DNA from: Streptomyces aurantiogriseus
GTDB taxonomy: Bacteria > Actinomycetota > Actinomycetes > Streptomycetales > Streptomycetaceae
NCBI RefSeq assembly: GCF_014649375.1
Contig: NZ_BMSX01000013.1
Location: forward strand, 1 to 64,000
Length of the DNA: 64,000 nt
Direction: 5' to 3'
Under the pieces are notes generated by a model. It did not search any database. It worked only from the letters and a program-made list of their open reading frames with translations, and was not told where the DNA came from. The translations under genes and the position numbers were made by a program. Positions 50,750 to 59,350 of this stretch are shown in pieces. How positions within the stretch are numbered: position 1 is the stretch's first letter; each line of letters opens with the position of its first letter.

Positions 50750-51754
50750 CTACCTCACGGAGAAGCCGTACACCGTCTCCGACCGGTACACCTCGCCCGG
50801 CCGCAGCTCGGTGCTCGGGAACTCCGGGCGGTTCGGGGAGTCCGGGAAGTGCTGGGTCTCCAGGGCGATGCCGTCGCCGGGGGTGAACGGCTCGCCCAGG
50901 TGGTCCGCGGTGTACACCTGGATCCCCGGCTCGGTCGTCGCGACCGTCAGCACCCGGCCGGACGCCGGGTCGTGCAGCTCGGCCACCTCCACGGGCGTGT
51001 CCGTGACGCCCTTGTCGAGGACGAAGTTGTGGTCGTAGCCGGAGCCCACCTTGCGGGCCGTACGGAAGTCGAAGCGGGTGTCCGCCACCTCCGACACACC
51101 GGTCGGGATCAGGTCCGCGTCGACCGGCGTGTACCGGGAGGCGGCCAGCCGCAGCTCGTGCCCGCCCGCGTTCCCCGAACCGGCGAGGTTGAAGTAGCTG
51201 TGGTTGGTCAGGTTCACCACCGTCGGCGCGTCCGTGACCGCCTCGTACACGAACCGCAGCGCGCCCGACGCGTCGAGCGTGTACGTCGCCGAGACCTCCA
51301 GGCTGCCCGGGAAGCCCTCCTCGCCGTGCGGGCTGACGCGGCTCAGCCGCAGCCCGTGCTCGACCGGCTCCACCTCCCACACCCGCTTGTCGAAGCCCCG
51401 CTCACCGCCGTGCAGGGAGTTGGGCGCGTTGTTCGGCCCGAGCGCGTACGTCACTCCGTCCAGCGGGAAGCGGGCGTGCGCGATCCGGTTCGCGTACCGC
51501 CCGATCAGAGCACCGAGGTAGGGCTCGGGATGGGTGAGATAGCCGTCCAGATCCGCGAACCCCAGCACCACGTTCGCCGTCCGCCCTCCCCCACTCTCGG
51601 CTTCGCTCGAGCGGGGGGACCCCCATCGGTCCGGGACCTCCACCGACTGCACGATCCCGCCGTACGACAGGACCCGCACCCGTACGCCCGCCCGCTCCAG
51701 GGTCCAGCGGTGCACCGGGGTGCCGTCGGAAAGTGTTCCGAAGTGTTCGCTCAT
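50750..51754 (-). CDS. galM: Second galactose mutarotase, carrying an in-frame repeat insertion
   Basis: From ATG 51754 the protein has 334 residues and all mutarotase motifs (IGRYANRIAHARF, NSLHGGERGFDKRVW, LTNHSYFNLAGSG, LETQHFPDSPNRPEFPSTEL). Compared with the first mutarotase in this window, a 12-residue segment (GSPRSSEAESGG) sits between PDRW and GRTANVVLGF. It is encoded by a palindromic repeat at 51586-51626. The insert falls in an early surface loop away from catalytic residues, so the enzyme is probably still active. A GTG three codons upstream is an alternative start. Confidence 0.9.
   Translation of the reverse strand: MSEHFGTLSDGTPVHRWTLERAGVRVRVLSYGGIVQSVEVPDRWGSPRSSEAESGGGRTANVVLGFADLDGYLTHPEPYLGALIGRYANRIAHARFPLDGVTYALGPNNAPNSLHGGERGFDKRVWEVEPVEHGLRLSRVSPHGEEGFPGSLEVSATYTLDASGALRFVYEAVTDAPTVVNLTNHSYFNLAGSGNAGGHELRLAASRYTPVDADLIPTGVSEVADTRFDFRTARKVGSGYDHNFVLDKGVTDTPVEVAELHDPASGRVLTVATTEPGIQVYTADHLGEPFTPGDGIALETQHFPDSPNRPEFPSTELRPGEVYRSETVYGFSVR
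51586..51626. repeat. 41-bp palindromic repeat, copy 2 (in frame in galM)
   Basis: CTCCCCCACTCTCGGCTTCG is followed by CTCGAGCGGGGGGACCCCCAT. It matches copy 1 at 39 of 41 positions, inverted, and adds about 12 codons to the mutarotase. Confidence 0.88.
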
Positions 51755-51769
51755 GGGCGGCACCCTAAG

Positions 51770-52669
51770 TCACGCGTTCCGGGCGGTGACCTTCCGGTAC
51801 GCGATCTCGGCGAGCCGCGCCTGTCCGTTCTTGCTCGGGTGGAACCAGTCCCAGTGGCTCAACTGGGCGGTGCCGAACCGGTACTCGTACACCGCACCGC
51901 CGTCGAAACGGCACCGCAGGTCCTTCGCGCAGACCTCCTTCAACACCGTGTTGTAGTCCTCCACCCGCTTCTGCACGGTCTCGCGCCGCAGGTTCGCCGC
52001 CGAGTCCAGCGCGTCCGCGTCGCCCAGCATCGACGGGCAGATCCCCAGCTTCCACACCTGCTTGCCGAGCGCGTTGGTCCGCCCCTGCGACCACAGCCGC
52101 TTCAGGTTCGGCACGCTCGCCACGTACACCTGTGTCCTCGGCGCCGCCCGGCGCAGTGTGCGCATCGCCTCCTCGAACTCCGCGCGGAAGTCCGCCACCG
52201 GCGTCATCGCCTCCGCCGTCGCCCGGCACGCGTCGTTCGCCCCCGTCATCACCGTCACCAGCTCGGGTTTGCGCACCGCCGCCTGCGCCATCTGGGCCGG
52301 CAAGTCCGCCATCCGCGCCCCGGTCGCCGCGTAGTTCCAGCTGTGCGTCGCCGCCTTCGACGCCCCCAGCAGCCGGACGGCCAGACTGTTCACCTCGGCG
52401 CTGCCGCCGGTCGCCCAGGACACCTCGGGGCAGTCCGACAGGACCGTGCAGGCGTCGAAGCCGCGCGTGATGGAGTCGCCCACCGCGGCGATCGAGGCCG
52501 GGCTGCTGTCCCACACCGGGGTCGGCGACGGCGAGGGCCTGGCCTTCCGCGCCTGCGAGGCGGACGGCTCGGGGCCGCCCGCGCCGAAGGCGTCGCAGCC
52601 CGCCGCGCCCAGCACGGCGGCCGCCGTGACGGCGACGACCGCCCGCGAGCGGTGGCTTCGCTTCCGCAT
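51770..52669 (-). CDS. SGNH/GDSL-hydrolase lipoprotein
   Basis: From ATG 52669 the protein has 299 residues. The lipoprotein leader ends at LGAAGC (Cys about 25), followed by a Ser/Pro spacer. The hydrolase motifs are GDSITRGFDAC (catalytic Ser), a TGAND block III (VTVMTGANDACRAT) and DWFHPSKNGQARLAE (catalytic Asp/His). Family members cleave acyl or acetyl esters; the substrate is unknown. It lies next to GH3 and mutarotase genes, so removal of acetyl groups from plant polysaccharide is a reasonable guess. Confidence 0.86.
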   Translation of the reverse strand: MRKRSHRSRAVVAVTAAAVLGAAGCDAFGAGGPEPSASQARKARPSPSPTPVWDSSPASIAAVGDSITRGFDACTVLSDCPEVSWATGGSAEVNSLAVRLLGASKAATHSWNYAATGARMADLPAQMAQAAVRKPELVTVMTGANDACRATAEAMTPVADFRAEFEEAMRTLRRAAPRTQVYVASVPNLKRLWSQGRTNALGKQVWKLGICPSMLGDADALDSAANLRRETVQKRVEDYNTVLKEVCAKDLRCRFDGGAVYEYRFGTAQLSHWDWFHPSKNGQARLAEIAYRKVTARNA

Positions 52670-52947
52670 CCCCTGGTGTCCCCTCAGTCGTCCGGCAGGT
52701 CCCCGGCCGGACGAGTCGCCGGCCCCATCCATGACAACGTCCGGGAGTTCCCGACCCCCACAAGAAGCAACCGAACGCCCCGGCACAGGCGTCCTGCCGG
52801 GTGAATGGCGGGCGTTTGGGGGCACCGGGACCGACGGTACGTCACACTCCTTGCGCCGCCGCACGGTAGCCTCGCCATCAACGCGGCTTCCCTGCCACCG
52901 CCGCCATGCCAGCCTGCAAGCCTGTCCCCCTCTGCCCGGAGGTCCCG

Positions 52948-53442
52948 GTGACGACACGTGGAGTTCTGTACGTGCACTCCGCGCCGCGCGCGCTGTGCCC
53001 GCACGTCGAGTGGGCCATCGCCGGGGTGCTCGGCACGCGCGTCAACCTCGACTGGATCCGGCAGCCCGCCGCTCCCGGCACCTGGCGCTCGGAGTTCTCC
53101 TGGCAGGGCCAGGCCGGCACCGCCTCCAAGCTCGCCTCCGCGCTGAGGGGCTGGCACCTGCTCCGCTTCGAGGTCACCGCCGAACCCTGCTCCACCGCCG
53201 AGGGCGAGCGCTACAGCTGCACCCCCGACCTCGGCATCTTCCACGCCGTCACCGGCATCCACGGCGACATCCTCATCCCCGAGGACCGCCTGCGCGCCGC
53301 GCTGACGCGGTCCCAGCGCGGCGAGACGGACCTGGAGGCGGAGCTCGCCAAGCTGCTCGGCAAGCCGTGGGACGACGAGTTGGAGCCGTTCCGGTACGCG
53401 GGTGAGGGAGCGCCGGTGCGCTGGCTGCACCAGGTGGTGTGA
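52948..53442 (+). CDS. DUF3145 family protein
   Basis: GTG 52948 follows CGGAGG by six bases. The 164-residue soluble protein has the DUF3145 opening TTRGVLYVHSAPRALCPHVE and the internal RFEVTAEPCSTAEGERYSCTP. This actinobacterial family is uncharacterised but is regularly found next to fabF, as here across a shared terminator. It has no signal peptide or membrane segment. Confidence 0.85.
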   Translation: MTTRGVLYVHSAPRALCPHVEWAIAGVLGTRVNLDWIRQPAAPGTWRSEFSWQGQAGTASKLASALRGWHLLRFEVTAEPCSTAEGERYSCTPDLGIFHAVTGIHGDILIPEDRLRAALTRSQRGETDLEAELAKLLGKPWDDELEPFRYAGEGAPVRWLHQVV

Positions 53443-53483
53443 TCCCGTCCCCGCTCAGCACCTACGACGCCCGCTCAGCACGT

Positions 53484-53519
53484 ACGAAGGGCCCCCACCA
53501 GCCGGTGGGGGCCCTTCGT
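53484..53519. terminator. Strong bidirectional terminator between DUF3145 and fabF
   Basis: Perfect 16-bp arms (53484-53499 and 53504-53519) enclose a 4-base AGCC loop. Just upstream, CCGCTCAGCACSTACGA occurs twice (53451 and 53471). Confidence 0.9.
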
Positions 53520-53550
53520 GTACGTACAGGGGCCGCTCGGGCCGTACGCG

Positions 53551-54846
53551 TCAGACCGTACGGAACGCCAGCACCACGTTGTGCCCGCCGAAGCCGAACG
53601 AGTCGTTGAGGGCGGCGATGCGGCCCTCGACGGGCAGCTTCCGGGCCTCGCCGCGGACGATGTCCGCGTGGGCCTCGGCCTCGGGGTCGAGGTTCTCGAT
53701 GTTGATGGTCGGCGGGGCCACCCGGTGGTACAGGGCGAGGACCGTCGCGACGGTCTCGACACCGCCGGCGCCACCCAGCAGGTGACCGGTCATCGACTTG
53801 GTGGCGGACACCGCGAAGTGGTCGGCCTCGTCGCCGAACACCTTGCGCAGCGCCTTCAGTTCGGCCACGTCACCGGCCGGCGTCGACGTCGCGTGCGCGT
53901 TGACGTGCACGATCTCCGCCGGGTCCAGGTCGGTGCGCTCCAGCAGGTTCTGCAGGGCGTGCGCGATGCCGCGGCCCTCCGGCTCCGGCTGCACGATGTC
54001 GTGGCCGTCGGCGGAGATGCCCTGCCCGACGGCCTCCGCGTAGACGCGGGCCCCGCGCTTGGCGGCGTGCTCGGCGGACTCCAGGACGATCACGCCGGCG
54101 CCCTCGCCGAGGACGAAGCCGTCCCGCGCGGTGTCGTAGGGACGCGAGGCGCCCTGCGGGTCGTCGTTGTTCTTGGACATCGCCATCATGTTGCCGAACG
54201 CGGCGATGGGCAGCGGGTGGATCGCCGCCTCCGTACCGCCGGCGACGACGACGTCGGCGCGGCCGGTGCGGATCATCTCGATGGCGTAGCCGATGGCCTC
54301 GGCACCCGACGCGCACGCCGAGACCGGCGTGTGCACGCCGGCGCGGGCGCCCACGAGCAGACCCACGTTGGCGGACGGGCTGTTCGGCATCAGCATGGGC
54401 ACGGTGTGCGGGGAGACACGGCGGACGCCCTTCTCCTTCAGCACGTCGTACTGGTCCAGCAGGGTCGTCACACCGCCGATGCCGGAGGCGATGACCGCGC
54501 CGAGGCGGTCGGGGTCGACGGACCCCGCCGCGTCAGCGGCTGATGCCGGGGTCTCACCGGCCTTGGCTTCGAAGCCGGCGTCCTTCCACGCCTCCTGAGC
54601 CGCGATCAGCGCGAACTGCGCCGAGCGGTCCAGCTTGCGGGCCTGCGGCCGCGGGATGACCTCGGTGGGCTCCACGGCGACCGGGGCCGCGATACGGACG
54701 GCCTGCTCGGCCGCCCAGTCCTGCTCCAGGGGCTTGACGCCGGACTTGCCGGCGATCAGACCCTCCCAGGTAGAGGCTGCGTCGCCACCCAGCGGTGTGG
54801 TTGCGCCGATACCGGTGACGACCACGGTGCGATTGGTCGGGCTCAC
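53551..54846 (-). CDS. fabF: 3-oxoacyl-ACP synthase II
   Basis: GTG 54846 was chosen because GGAG stands about eight bases before it; an ATG five codons upstream is possible. The 431-residue ketosynthase has the Cys-His-His triad: Cys178 in PVSACASGAEA, His318 in VNAHATSTPAGD and His355 in MTGHLLGGAGG. It elongates acyl-ACP by condensation with malonyl-ACP in type II fatty-acid synthesis. It is the last gene of the fab operon. An Ala-rich insertion near 100-110 (GETPASAADAAGSVD) is usual in Streptomyces homologues. Confidence 0.95.
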   Translation of the reverse strand: MSPTNRTVVVTGIGATTPLGGDAASTWEGLIAGKSGVKPLEQDWAAEQAVRIAAPVAVEPTEVIPRPQARKLDRSAQFALIAAQEAWKDAGFEAKAGETPASAADAAGSVDPDRLGAVIASGIGGVTTLLDQYDVLKEKGVRRVSPHTVPMLMPNSPSANVGLLVGARAGVHTPVSACASGAEAIGYAIEMIRTGRADVVVAGGTEAAIHPLPIAAFGNMMAMSKNNDDPQGASRPYDTARDGFVLGEGAGVIVLESAEHAAKRGARVYAEAVGQGISADGHDIVQPEPEGRGIAHALQNLLERTDLDPAEIVHVNAHATSTPAGDVAELKALRKVFGDEADHFAVSATKSMTGHLLGGAGGVETVATVLALYHRVAPPTINIENLDPEAEAHADIVRGEARKLPVEGRIAALNDSFGFGGHNVVLAFRTV

Positions 54847-54880
54847 GGATTCTTTCTCCAACGGTACGAGGATTCAGCGG

Positions 54881-54918
54881 CGCCACCGCCGGGTGGCGGG
54901 GCCGGTCAGCGGCCGGCC
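54881..54918 (-). promoter_or_regulatory. Intercistronic hairpins between acpP and fabF
   Basis: On the minus strand, GGCCGG-N7-CCGGCC (54900-54918) is followed by CGCCACC-N4-GGTGGCG (54881-54898). They could trim or attenuate the message after acpP, which is needed in excess over fabF. Confidence 0.5.
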
Positions 54919-54928
54919 CAAACGTTGC

Positions 54929-55177
54929 TCAGGCCTGGTGCTTGAGGATGTAGTCGGTCGCGTCGCCGACCGTCTTGAGGTTCTTGACGTCCTCGTCCGG
55001 GATCTTGACGTCGAAGCGCTCTTCGGCGGCGACGACGACCTCGACCATGGACAGGGAGTCGACGTCCAGGTCGTCGGTGAAGGACTTGTCCAGCTGGACG
55101 TCCTCGACCGGGATCCCGGCGATCTCGTTCACGATCTCGGCGAGACCGTCGACGATCTCCTTCTGAGTGGCGGCCAT
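54929..55177 (-). CDS. acpP: Acyl carrier protein
   Basis: The 82-residue acidic protein has the phosphopantetheine attachment Ser41 in DLDVDSLSMVEVV and four predicted helices. It carries acyl intermediates between FabD, FabH and FabF. GGAG sits seven bases before ATG 55177. It lies in the order fabD-fabH-acpP-fabF used for primary fatty-acid synthesis in Streptomyces, so it is the housekeeping ACP and not a polyketide one. Confidence 0.96.
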   Translation of the reverse strand: MAATQKEIVDGLAEIVNEIAGIPVEDVQLDKSFTDDLDVDSLSMVEVVVAAEERFDVKIPDEDVKNLKTVGDATDYILKHQA

Positions 55178-55258
55178 GTTGGCGCTCCTTCGTTGTGTTC
55201 CAGAGGGTGTGGCATGGGGTGTTTCCCGTTCCGGACCGCATGATCCGGCACGGAGTGC

Positions 55259-56260
55259 CTAGGGGAGGGTAACGACCGTCGCGGCGTACACAAGACCCGC
55301 CCCGAATCCGATGACGAGCGCGGTGTCGCCGCTCTTCGCCTCGCCGGTCGCCAGGAGCCGCTCCATCGCGAGCGGGATCGAGGCAGCCGAGGTGTTGCCG
55401 GTGGTGCGTACGTCACGGGCGACCGTGACGGACCCCGGCAGCTTGAGGGTCTTGACCATCGAGTCGATGATCCGCTCGTTGGCCTGGTGGGGGATGAAGA
55501 CGTCCAGGTCGCTCGAGCTGATCCCGGCCGCGTCCAGCGCCTGCTGGGCGACCTTCGCCATCTCGAACACGGCCCAGCGGAAGACCGCCTGGCCCTCCTG
55601 GGTGATGGCCGGGAACTTCTCGACCTGGCCGGTGCGGTAGTCCGTCCACGGCACGGTCTGCTTGATGGTCTCCGACTTGTCGCCCTCGGAGCCCCAGACC
55701 GTCGGGCCGATCGCCGGCTCGTTGGAGGGGCCGACCACGACCGCGCCCGCGCCGTCGCCGAACAGGAAGGCGGTGGCCCGGTCCTCCAGGTCGGTCAGGT
55801 CGGACAGCCGCTCCACGCCGATGACGAGGACGTACTCGGCGGAACCCTCGACGACCATGCCCTTGGCGAGGGTCAGGCCGTAGCCGAAGCCCGCGCAGCC
55901 GGCGGAGATGTCGAAGGCGGCGGCCTTGTTCGTGCCGAGCTTGTCGGCGATCTCGGTGGCCACGGCCGGGGTCTGCTTGAAGTGCGAGACCGTCGAGACG
56001 ATCACGCCGCCGATCTGCTCGGCGGTGATGCCGGCGTCGGCGATCGCCTTGCCGGACGCCTCGATCGACATGGCGGCGACGGTCTCCTCGTCGTTCGCCC
56101 AGTGCCGGGTCTCGATACCGGAGCGCGAGCGGATCCACTCGTCGGACGAGTCGATCGTCTCGAGGATCACCTCGTTGGGCACCACCCGGGTGGGCCGGTA
56201 ACCGCCCACGCCGAGGATGCGCGCGTACGGGGCGCCCTTGCTGGGCTTGATCTTCGACAT
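55259..56260 (-). CDS. fabH: 3-oxoacyl-ACP synthase III
   Basis: The 333-residue protein has the triad Cys122 (DISAGCAGFGYGL), His258 (VFIPHQANERI) and Asn289 (TTGNTSAASIP). FabH primes fatty-acid synthesis by joining an acyl-CoA starter to malonyl-ACP; in Streptomyces it accepts branched starters and sets the iso/anteiso profile. ATG 56260 lies behind AAGGAG. It is 16 bases downstream of fabD. Confidence 0.96.
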   Translation of the reverse strand: MSKIKPSKGAPYARILGVGGYRPTRVVPNEVILETIDSSDEWIRSRSGIETRHWANDEETVAAMSIEASGKAIADAGITAEQIGGVIVSTVSHFKQTPAVATEIADKLGTNKAAAFDISAGCAGFGYGLTLAKGMVVEGSAEYVLVIGVERLSDLTDLEDRATAFLFGDGAGAVVVGPSNEPAIGPTVWGSEGDKSETIKQTVPWTDYRTGQVEKFPAITQEGQAVFRWAVFEMAKVAQQALDAAGISSSDLDVFIPHQANERIIDSMVKTLKLPGSVTVARDVRTTGNTSAASIPLAMERLLATGEAKSGDTALVIGFGAGLVYAATVVTLP

Positions 56261-56276
56261 GCTCGTCGACTCCTTG

Positions 56277-57197
56277 TCAGGCACTGTGCTCGGCGATGAC
56301 CTCGCGGGCCGCGTCGAGATCGTCGGGGGTCTTCAGCGCCAGCGTCTTCACGCCGGGCAGGGCGCGCTTGGCGAGACCGGTGAGGGTGCCGCCGGGGCAC
56401 ACCTCGACGATCGCGGTGACGCCGAGCTCCTTGAAGGTCTCCATGCACCGGTCCCAGCGGACCGGGTTGGCGACCTGGCCGACGAGCCGGTCGAGGACCT
56501 CGGCGCCGGTGGCGACGGTCTGCCCGTCCTTGTTGGAGACGTAGGGGACGGTCGGGTCGGCGGGCGTGAGCTCCTTGGCCGCGGCGGCCAGCGTCTCGAC
56601 CGCCGGGGCCATGTGGTGCGTGTGGAAGGCGCCGGCGACCTTGAGCGGGACGATCTTGCGGACGCCCTCGGGCTTGTCCTCGTTCAGCGCGGCGAGCTGC
56701 TCCAGCGTGCCCGCGGCGACGATCTGGCCGGCGCCGTTGACGTTCGCCGGGGTCAGGCCCAGCTTCTCCAGGTGCGCGACGCTCACCTCGGGGTCGCCGC
56801 CGAGCAGCGCCGACATACCGGTCTCGGTGACCGCGGCCGCCTCGGCCATCGCCAGGCCCCGCTTGCGGACGAGGGTCAGCGCGGCGGTGTCGTCGAGAAC
56901 ACCGGCGAAGGCGGCGGCGGTGATCTCGCCGACGCTGTGACCCGCGACCGCGCCCGGCGCAATGTCACCGAGTGCCGCGGCGGACAGGATTCCGGCCGCG
57001 ACCAGCAGCGGCTGCGCCACCGCGGTGTCACGGATCTCGTCCGCGTCGGCCTGCGTGCCGTAGTGGGCGAGGTCCAGTCCGATGGCGTCCGACCACGCGG
57101 CGACGCGGTCGGCGGCACCGGGCAGAGCGAGCCAGGGGGTCAGGAAGCCGGGCGTCTGGGCGCCCTGGCCGGGAGCGACGAGTACGAGCACTCTCAC
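56277..57197 (-). CDS. fabD: Malonyl-CoA:ACP transacylase
   Basis: The 306-residue protein has the nucleophile motif GHSVGE (Ser88), the APGQGAQTPGF opening and the catalytic His in KVAGAFHTHHM. It moves malonyl groups from CoA to AcpP, and in Streptomyces also serves polyketide ACPs. GTG 57197 has only a weak GAGAGAG ribosome site. It is first in the fab operon, directly after fasR. Confidence 0.95.
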   Translation of the reverse strand: MRVLVLVAPGQGAQTPGFLTPWLALPGAADRVAAWSDAIGLDLAHYGTQADADEIRDTAVAQPLLVAAGILSAAALGDIAPGAVAGHSVGEITAAAFAGVLDDTAALTLVRKRGLAMAEAAAVTETGMSALLGGDPEVSVAHLEKLGLTPANVNGAGQIVAAGTLEQLAALNEDKPEGVRKIVPLKVAGAFHTHHMAPAVETLAAAAKELTPADPTVPYVSNKDGQTVATGAEVLDRLVGQVANPVRWDRCMETFKELGVTAIVEVCPGGTLTGLAKRALPGVKTLALKTPDDLDAAREVIAEHSA

Positions 57198-57257
57198 ACT
57201 CTCTCTTGGGGACGGCCACGGCCGCCCGTGGGGACAAGGACGAAGAACGGCAAGGGG

Positions 57258-57278
57258 TTTTGTGGGCCCCCGACAAAA
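57258..57278. promoter_or_regulatory. Candidate FasR binding dyad before fabD
   Basis: TTTTGT (57258-57263) and ACAAAA (57273-57278) form an inverted pair around nine GC-rich bases in the fasR-fabD gap, three bases from the fasR stop. It is by far the most AT-rich element in the gap. Confidence 0.6.
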
Positions 57279-57280
57279 GG

Positions 57281-58486
57281 CTAGGCCTGGGGATCTCCAT
57301 CGACCAGACGCCCCAGGATCAGCGCGATGCGCAAGGTGAACGCCGAGCGTACATCGGAAGGCGACCAGCCGGTGACGTCAGTCACACGTCGGAGCCGGTA
57401 GCGCACGGTGTTGGGATGGACGAACAGCATCCTGGCCGCACCCTCCAGACTGGACGCCTGTTCGAGATAGACGGAGAGCGTCTCCAGAAGCGCGGACCCG
57501 GCTTCCTCCAGCGGTCTGTAGATCTCCTCCACCAACTGCTCGCGCGCGCTCGGGTCACCCGCGATGGCCCGCTCCGGGAGCAGATCGTCCGCCAGGACCG
57601 GCCGCGGGGCGTCCTGCCAGGCGGAACAGGCCTTCAGCCCCGCCGCCGCGGCCTGCGCGGACCGGGTCGCGGCGAGCAGATCGGGCACGACGGGCCCGGC
57701 GACGACGGGGCCCGCGGCGTACGGGCCGATGAGCGACTTGGCGACGGCGAGCGGATTGTCGCTCCCGCCGGCGATGACGACGAGCCGGCTCCCGAGCACC
57801 CCGGTGAGCACCTGCAGCTTGGCGTGTCGGGCGGCCCGCCGGATGGCCTCCACGGTCAGCTCGGAGTCCCCGTCCGGCGCGGTCCCGAGGACGACGCACA
57901 CATGCTCGGGCGCGTTCCACCCGAGGGCGGCGGCCCGGCTCACGGCCCCCTCGTCGGCCTCCCCGCTGAGAACGGCGTTGACGACGAGCGACTCCAGCCG
58001 GGCGTCCCAGGCACCGCGTGCCTCGGCGGCCTGGGCGTAGACCTGGGCGGTGGCGAAGGCGATCTCGCGGGCGTAGACGAGAAGGGCCTCGCGCAGCACG
58101 CTCTCGTCGCCCGGGGCCGCGACCTCGTCGATCGCGGACTCCATGACCTCGATGGTGGTCCGCACCATCTCCACGGTCTGTCGCAGCGTGATGGCCCGGG
58201 TCAGCTCACGCGGCGCGGTCCCGAAGACGTCGGTGGAGATGGCCTGCGGCGCGTCCGGATGCCGGAACCACTCCGTGAAGGCGGCGATGCCCGCCTGGGC
58301 GACCAGGCCGATCCAGGAACGGTTCTCCGGGGGCATCGCCCGGTACCACGGCAGGGTCTCGTCCATGCGCGCGATCGCCTGGGCGGCGAGGCTGCCGGAG
58401 GACTTCTCCAGCCGCTTCAGCGTCGCCGAGTGCGGGTGGAGGCCGTGCGCTGCGGCTTCGGTGTTGCGGGCTTCGGGTTCGGGCAC
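57281..58486 (-). CDS. fasR: FasR, activator of the fatty-acid synthase operon
   Basis: The 401-residue protein is a PucR-type regulator: a central GGDEF-like region and a C-terminal HTH_30 domain (LSVYLEQASSLEGAARMLFV, then HPNTVRYRLRRVTDVTG). Its place directly before fabD matches S. coelicolor FasR (SCO2386), shown to activate fabD-fabH-acpP-fabF. It was assigned here on position and domain. GTG 58486 is the start. Loss of FasR in S. coelicolor lowers fatty-acid synthesis, so it balances primary lipid supply. Confidence 0.9.
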   Translation of the reverse strand: MPEPEARNTEAAAHGLHPHSATLKRLEKSSGSLAAQAIARMDETLPWYRAMPPENRSWIGLVAQAGIAAFTEWFRHPDAPQAISTDVFGTAPRELTRAITLRQTVEMVRTTIEVMESAIDEVAAPGDESVLREALLVYAREIAFATAQVYAQAAEARGAWDARLESLVVNAVLSGEADEGAVSRAAALGWNAPEHVCVVLGTAPDGDSELTVEAIRRAARHAKLQVLTGVLGSRLVVIAGGSDNPLAVAKSLIGPYAAGPVVAGPVVPDLLAATRSAQAAAAGLKACSAWQDAPRPVLADDLLPERAIAGDPSAREQLVEEIYRPLEEAGSALLETLSVYLEQASSLEGAARMLFVHPNTVRYRLRRVTDVTGWSPSDVRSAFTLRIALILGRLVDGDPQA

Positions 58487-58528
58487 GGGGACAAGACTGC
58501 CTTATCGGGACGGGAGCGTGGGTGGGCG

Positions 58529-58631
58529 GGTCCCCGGGGGCTTCCCCCCGGGGATCCGGTCTGAGGGCTGCCGCCCCCCCGGCCCCCGCTTCGGCCCTGA
58601 ACGGGCCTCGTCCTTGAACGCCGGACGGGCC
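58529..58631. repeat. Intergenic hairpin and dispersed-type repeat between fasR and the pirin gene
   Basis: A hairpin with 12-base arms lies at 58529-58556. Downstream, CTCGTCCTTGAACGCCGGAC then GGGC (58608-58631) resembles a segment I recall as common in Streptomyces intergenic DNA. There is no coding potential. Confidence 0.45.
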
Positions 58632-58684
58632 GGCTTCACCGACCGGCGCTGAGCAGTCGGCCTCGCGGGTCTACCGTGGTTCCC

Positions 58685-59344
58685 GTGATGGACGTACGGC
58701 GCGCCGACGAGCGCTACCGCGGTGGGGACCCGGCCACCGGGATCGAGAGCCGGCATGCCTTCTCCTTCGGGTTCCACTACGACCCGGACAACCTCCGGTT
58801 CGGCCCGCTGATCGCCTGCAACGAGGAGCGGCTCGCCCCCGGTGCCGGCTTCGACGAGCACCCCCACAGTCATACGGAGATCGTGACCTGGGTGGTGGAG
58901 GGGGAGCTGACCCACCGGGACTCGCAGGGGAACGAGACGCTCGTCCGCCCCGGCGACGTGCAGCGGCTCGGTTCGGCGGGCGGGGTGCGGCATGTGGAGC
59001 GCAACGACGGCCCGGTCCCCCTGACCTTCGTCCAGATGTGGCTGGCCCCGCGGGAGCCCGGCGGCGACCCCGCCTACGAGATCGTCCGCGGCATCGCCGA
59101 CTCCACCCCGTACGCCGTCCCGGGGGCGGGTGCGCTGCTGCATGTGCGGCGGCTGGTGGCGGGGGAGCGGACGGCGGTGCCGGACGCTGCGTACGTCTAC
59201 CTCCACGTGGTGCGGGGCGGAGTGCGGATCGGGTCGTACGAGCTCGGGCCGGGGGACGCGGTGCGCGCCGAGGGCGAGAAGGACCTGGACGTCGTCGCCG
59301 CGTCGGGCCCGGCCGAGCTGCTGATGTGGGAGATGGCGGCCTGA
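58685..59344 (+). CDS. Pirin-family cupin protein
   Basis: The protein of about 219 residues has the pirin N-terminal cupin with the metal motif HPHSHTEIVTWVVEGE (His residues and Glu) and the RPGDVQRLGSAGGVRHVE second motif. Pirins bind iron; some are quercetin dioxygenases or transcription cofactors. No ribosome site is seen. TACCGT at 58673-58678 is seven bases from GTG 58685, so the message may be leaderless, starting at GTG 58685 or ATG 58688. It ends seven bases before the convergent kinase gene. Confidence 0.85.
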   Translation: MMDVRRADERYRGGDPATGIESRHAFSFGFHYDPDNLRFGPLIACNEERLAPGAGFDEHPHSHTEIVTWVVEGELTHRDSQGNETLVRPGDVQRLGSAGGVRHVERNDGPVPLTFVQMWLAPREPGGDPAYEIVRGIADSTPYAVPGAGALLHVRRLVAGERTAVPDAAYVYLHVVRGGVRIGSYELGPGDAVRAEGEKDLDVVAASGPAELLMWEMAA

Positions 59345-59350
59345 GCGGGC

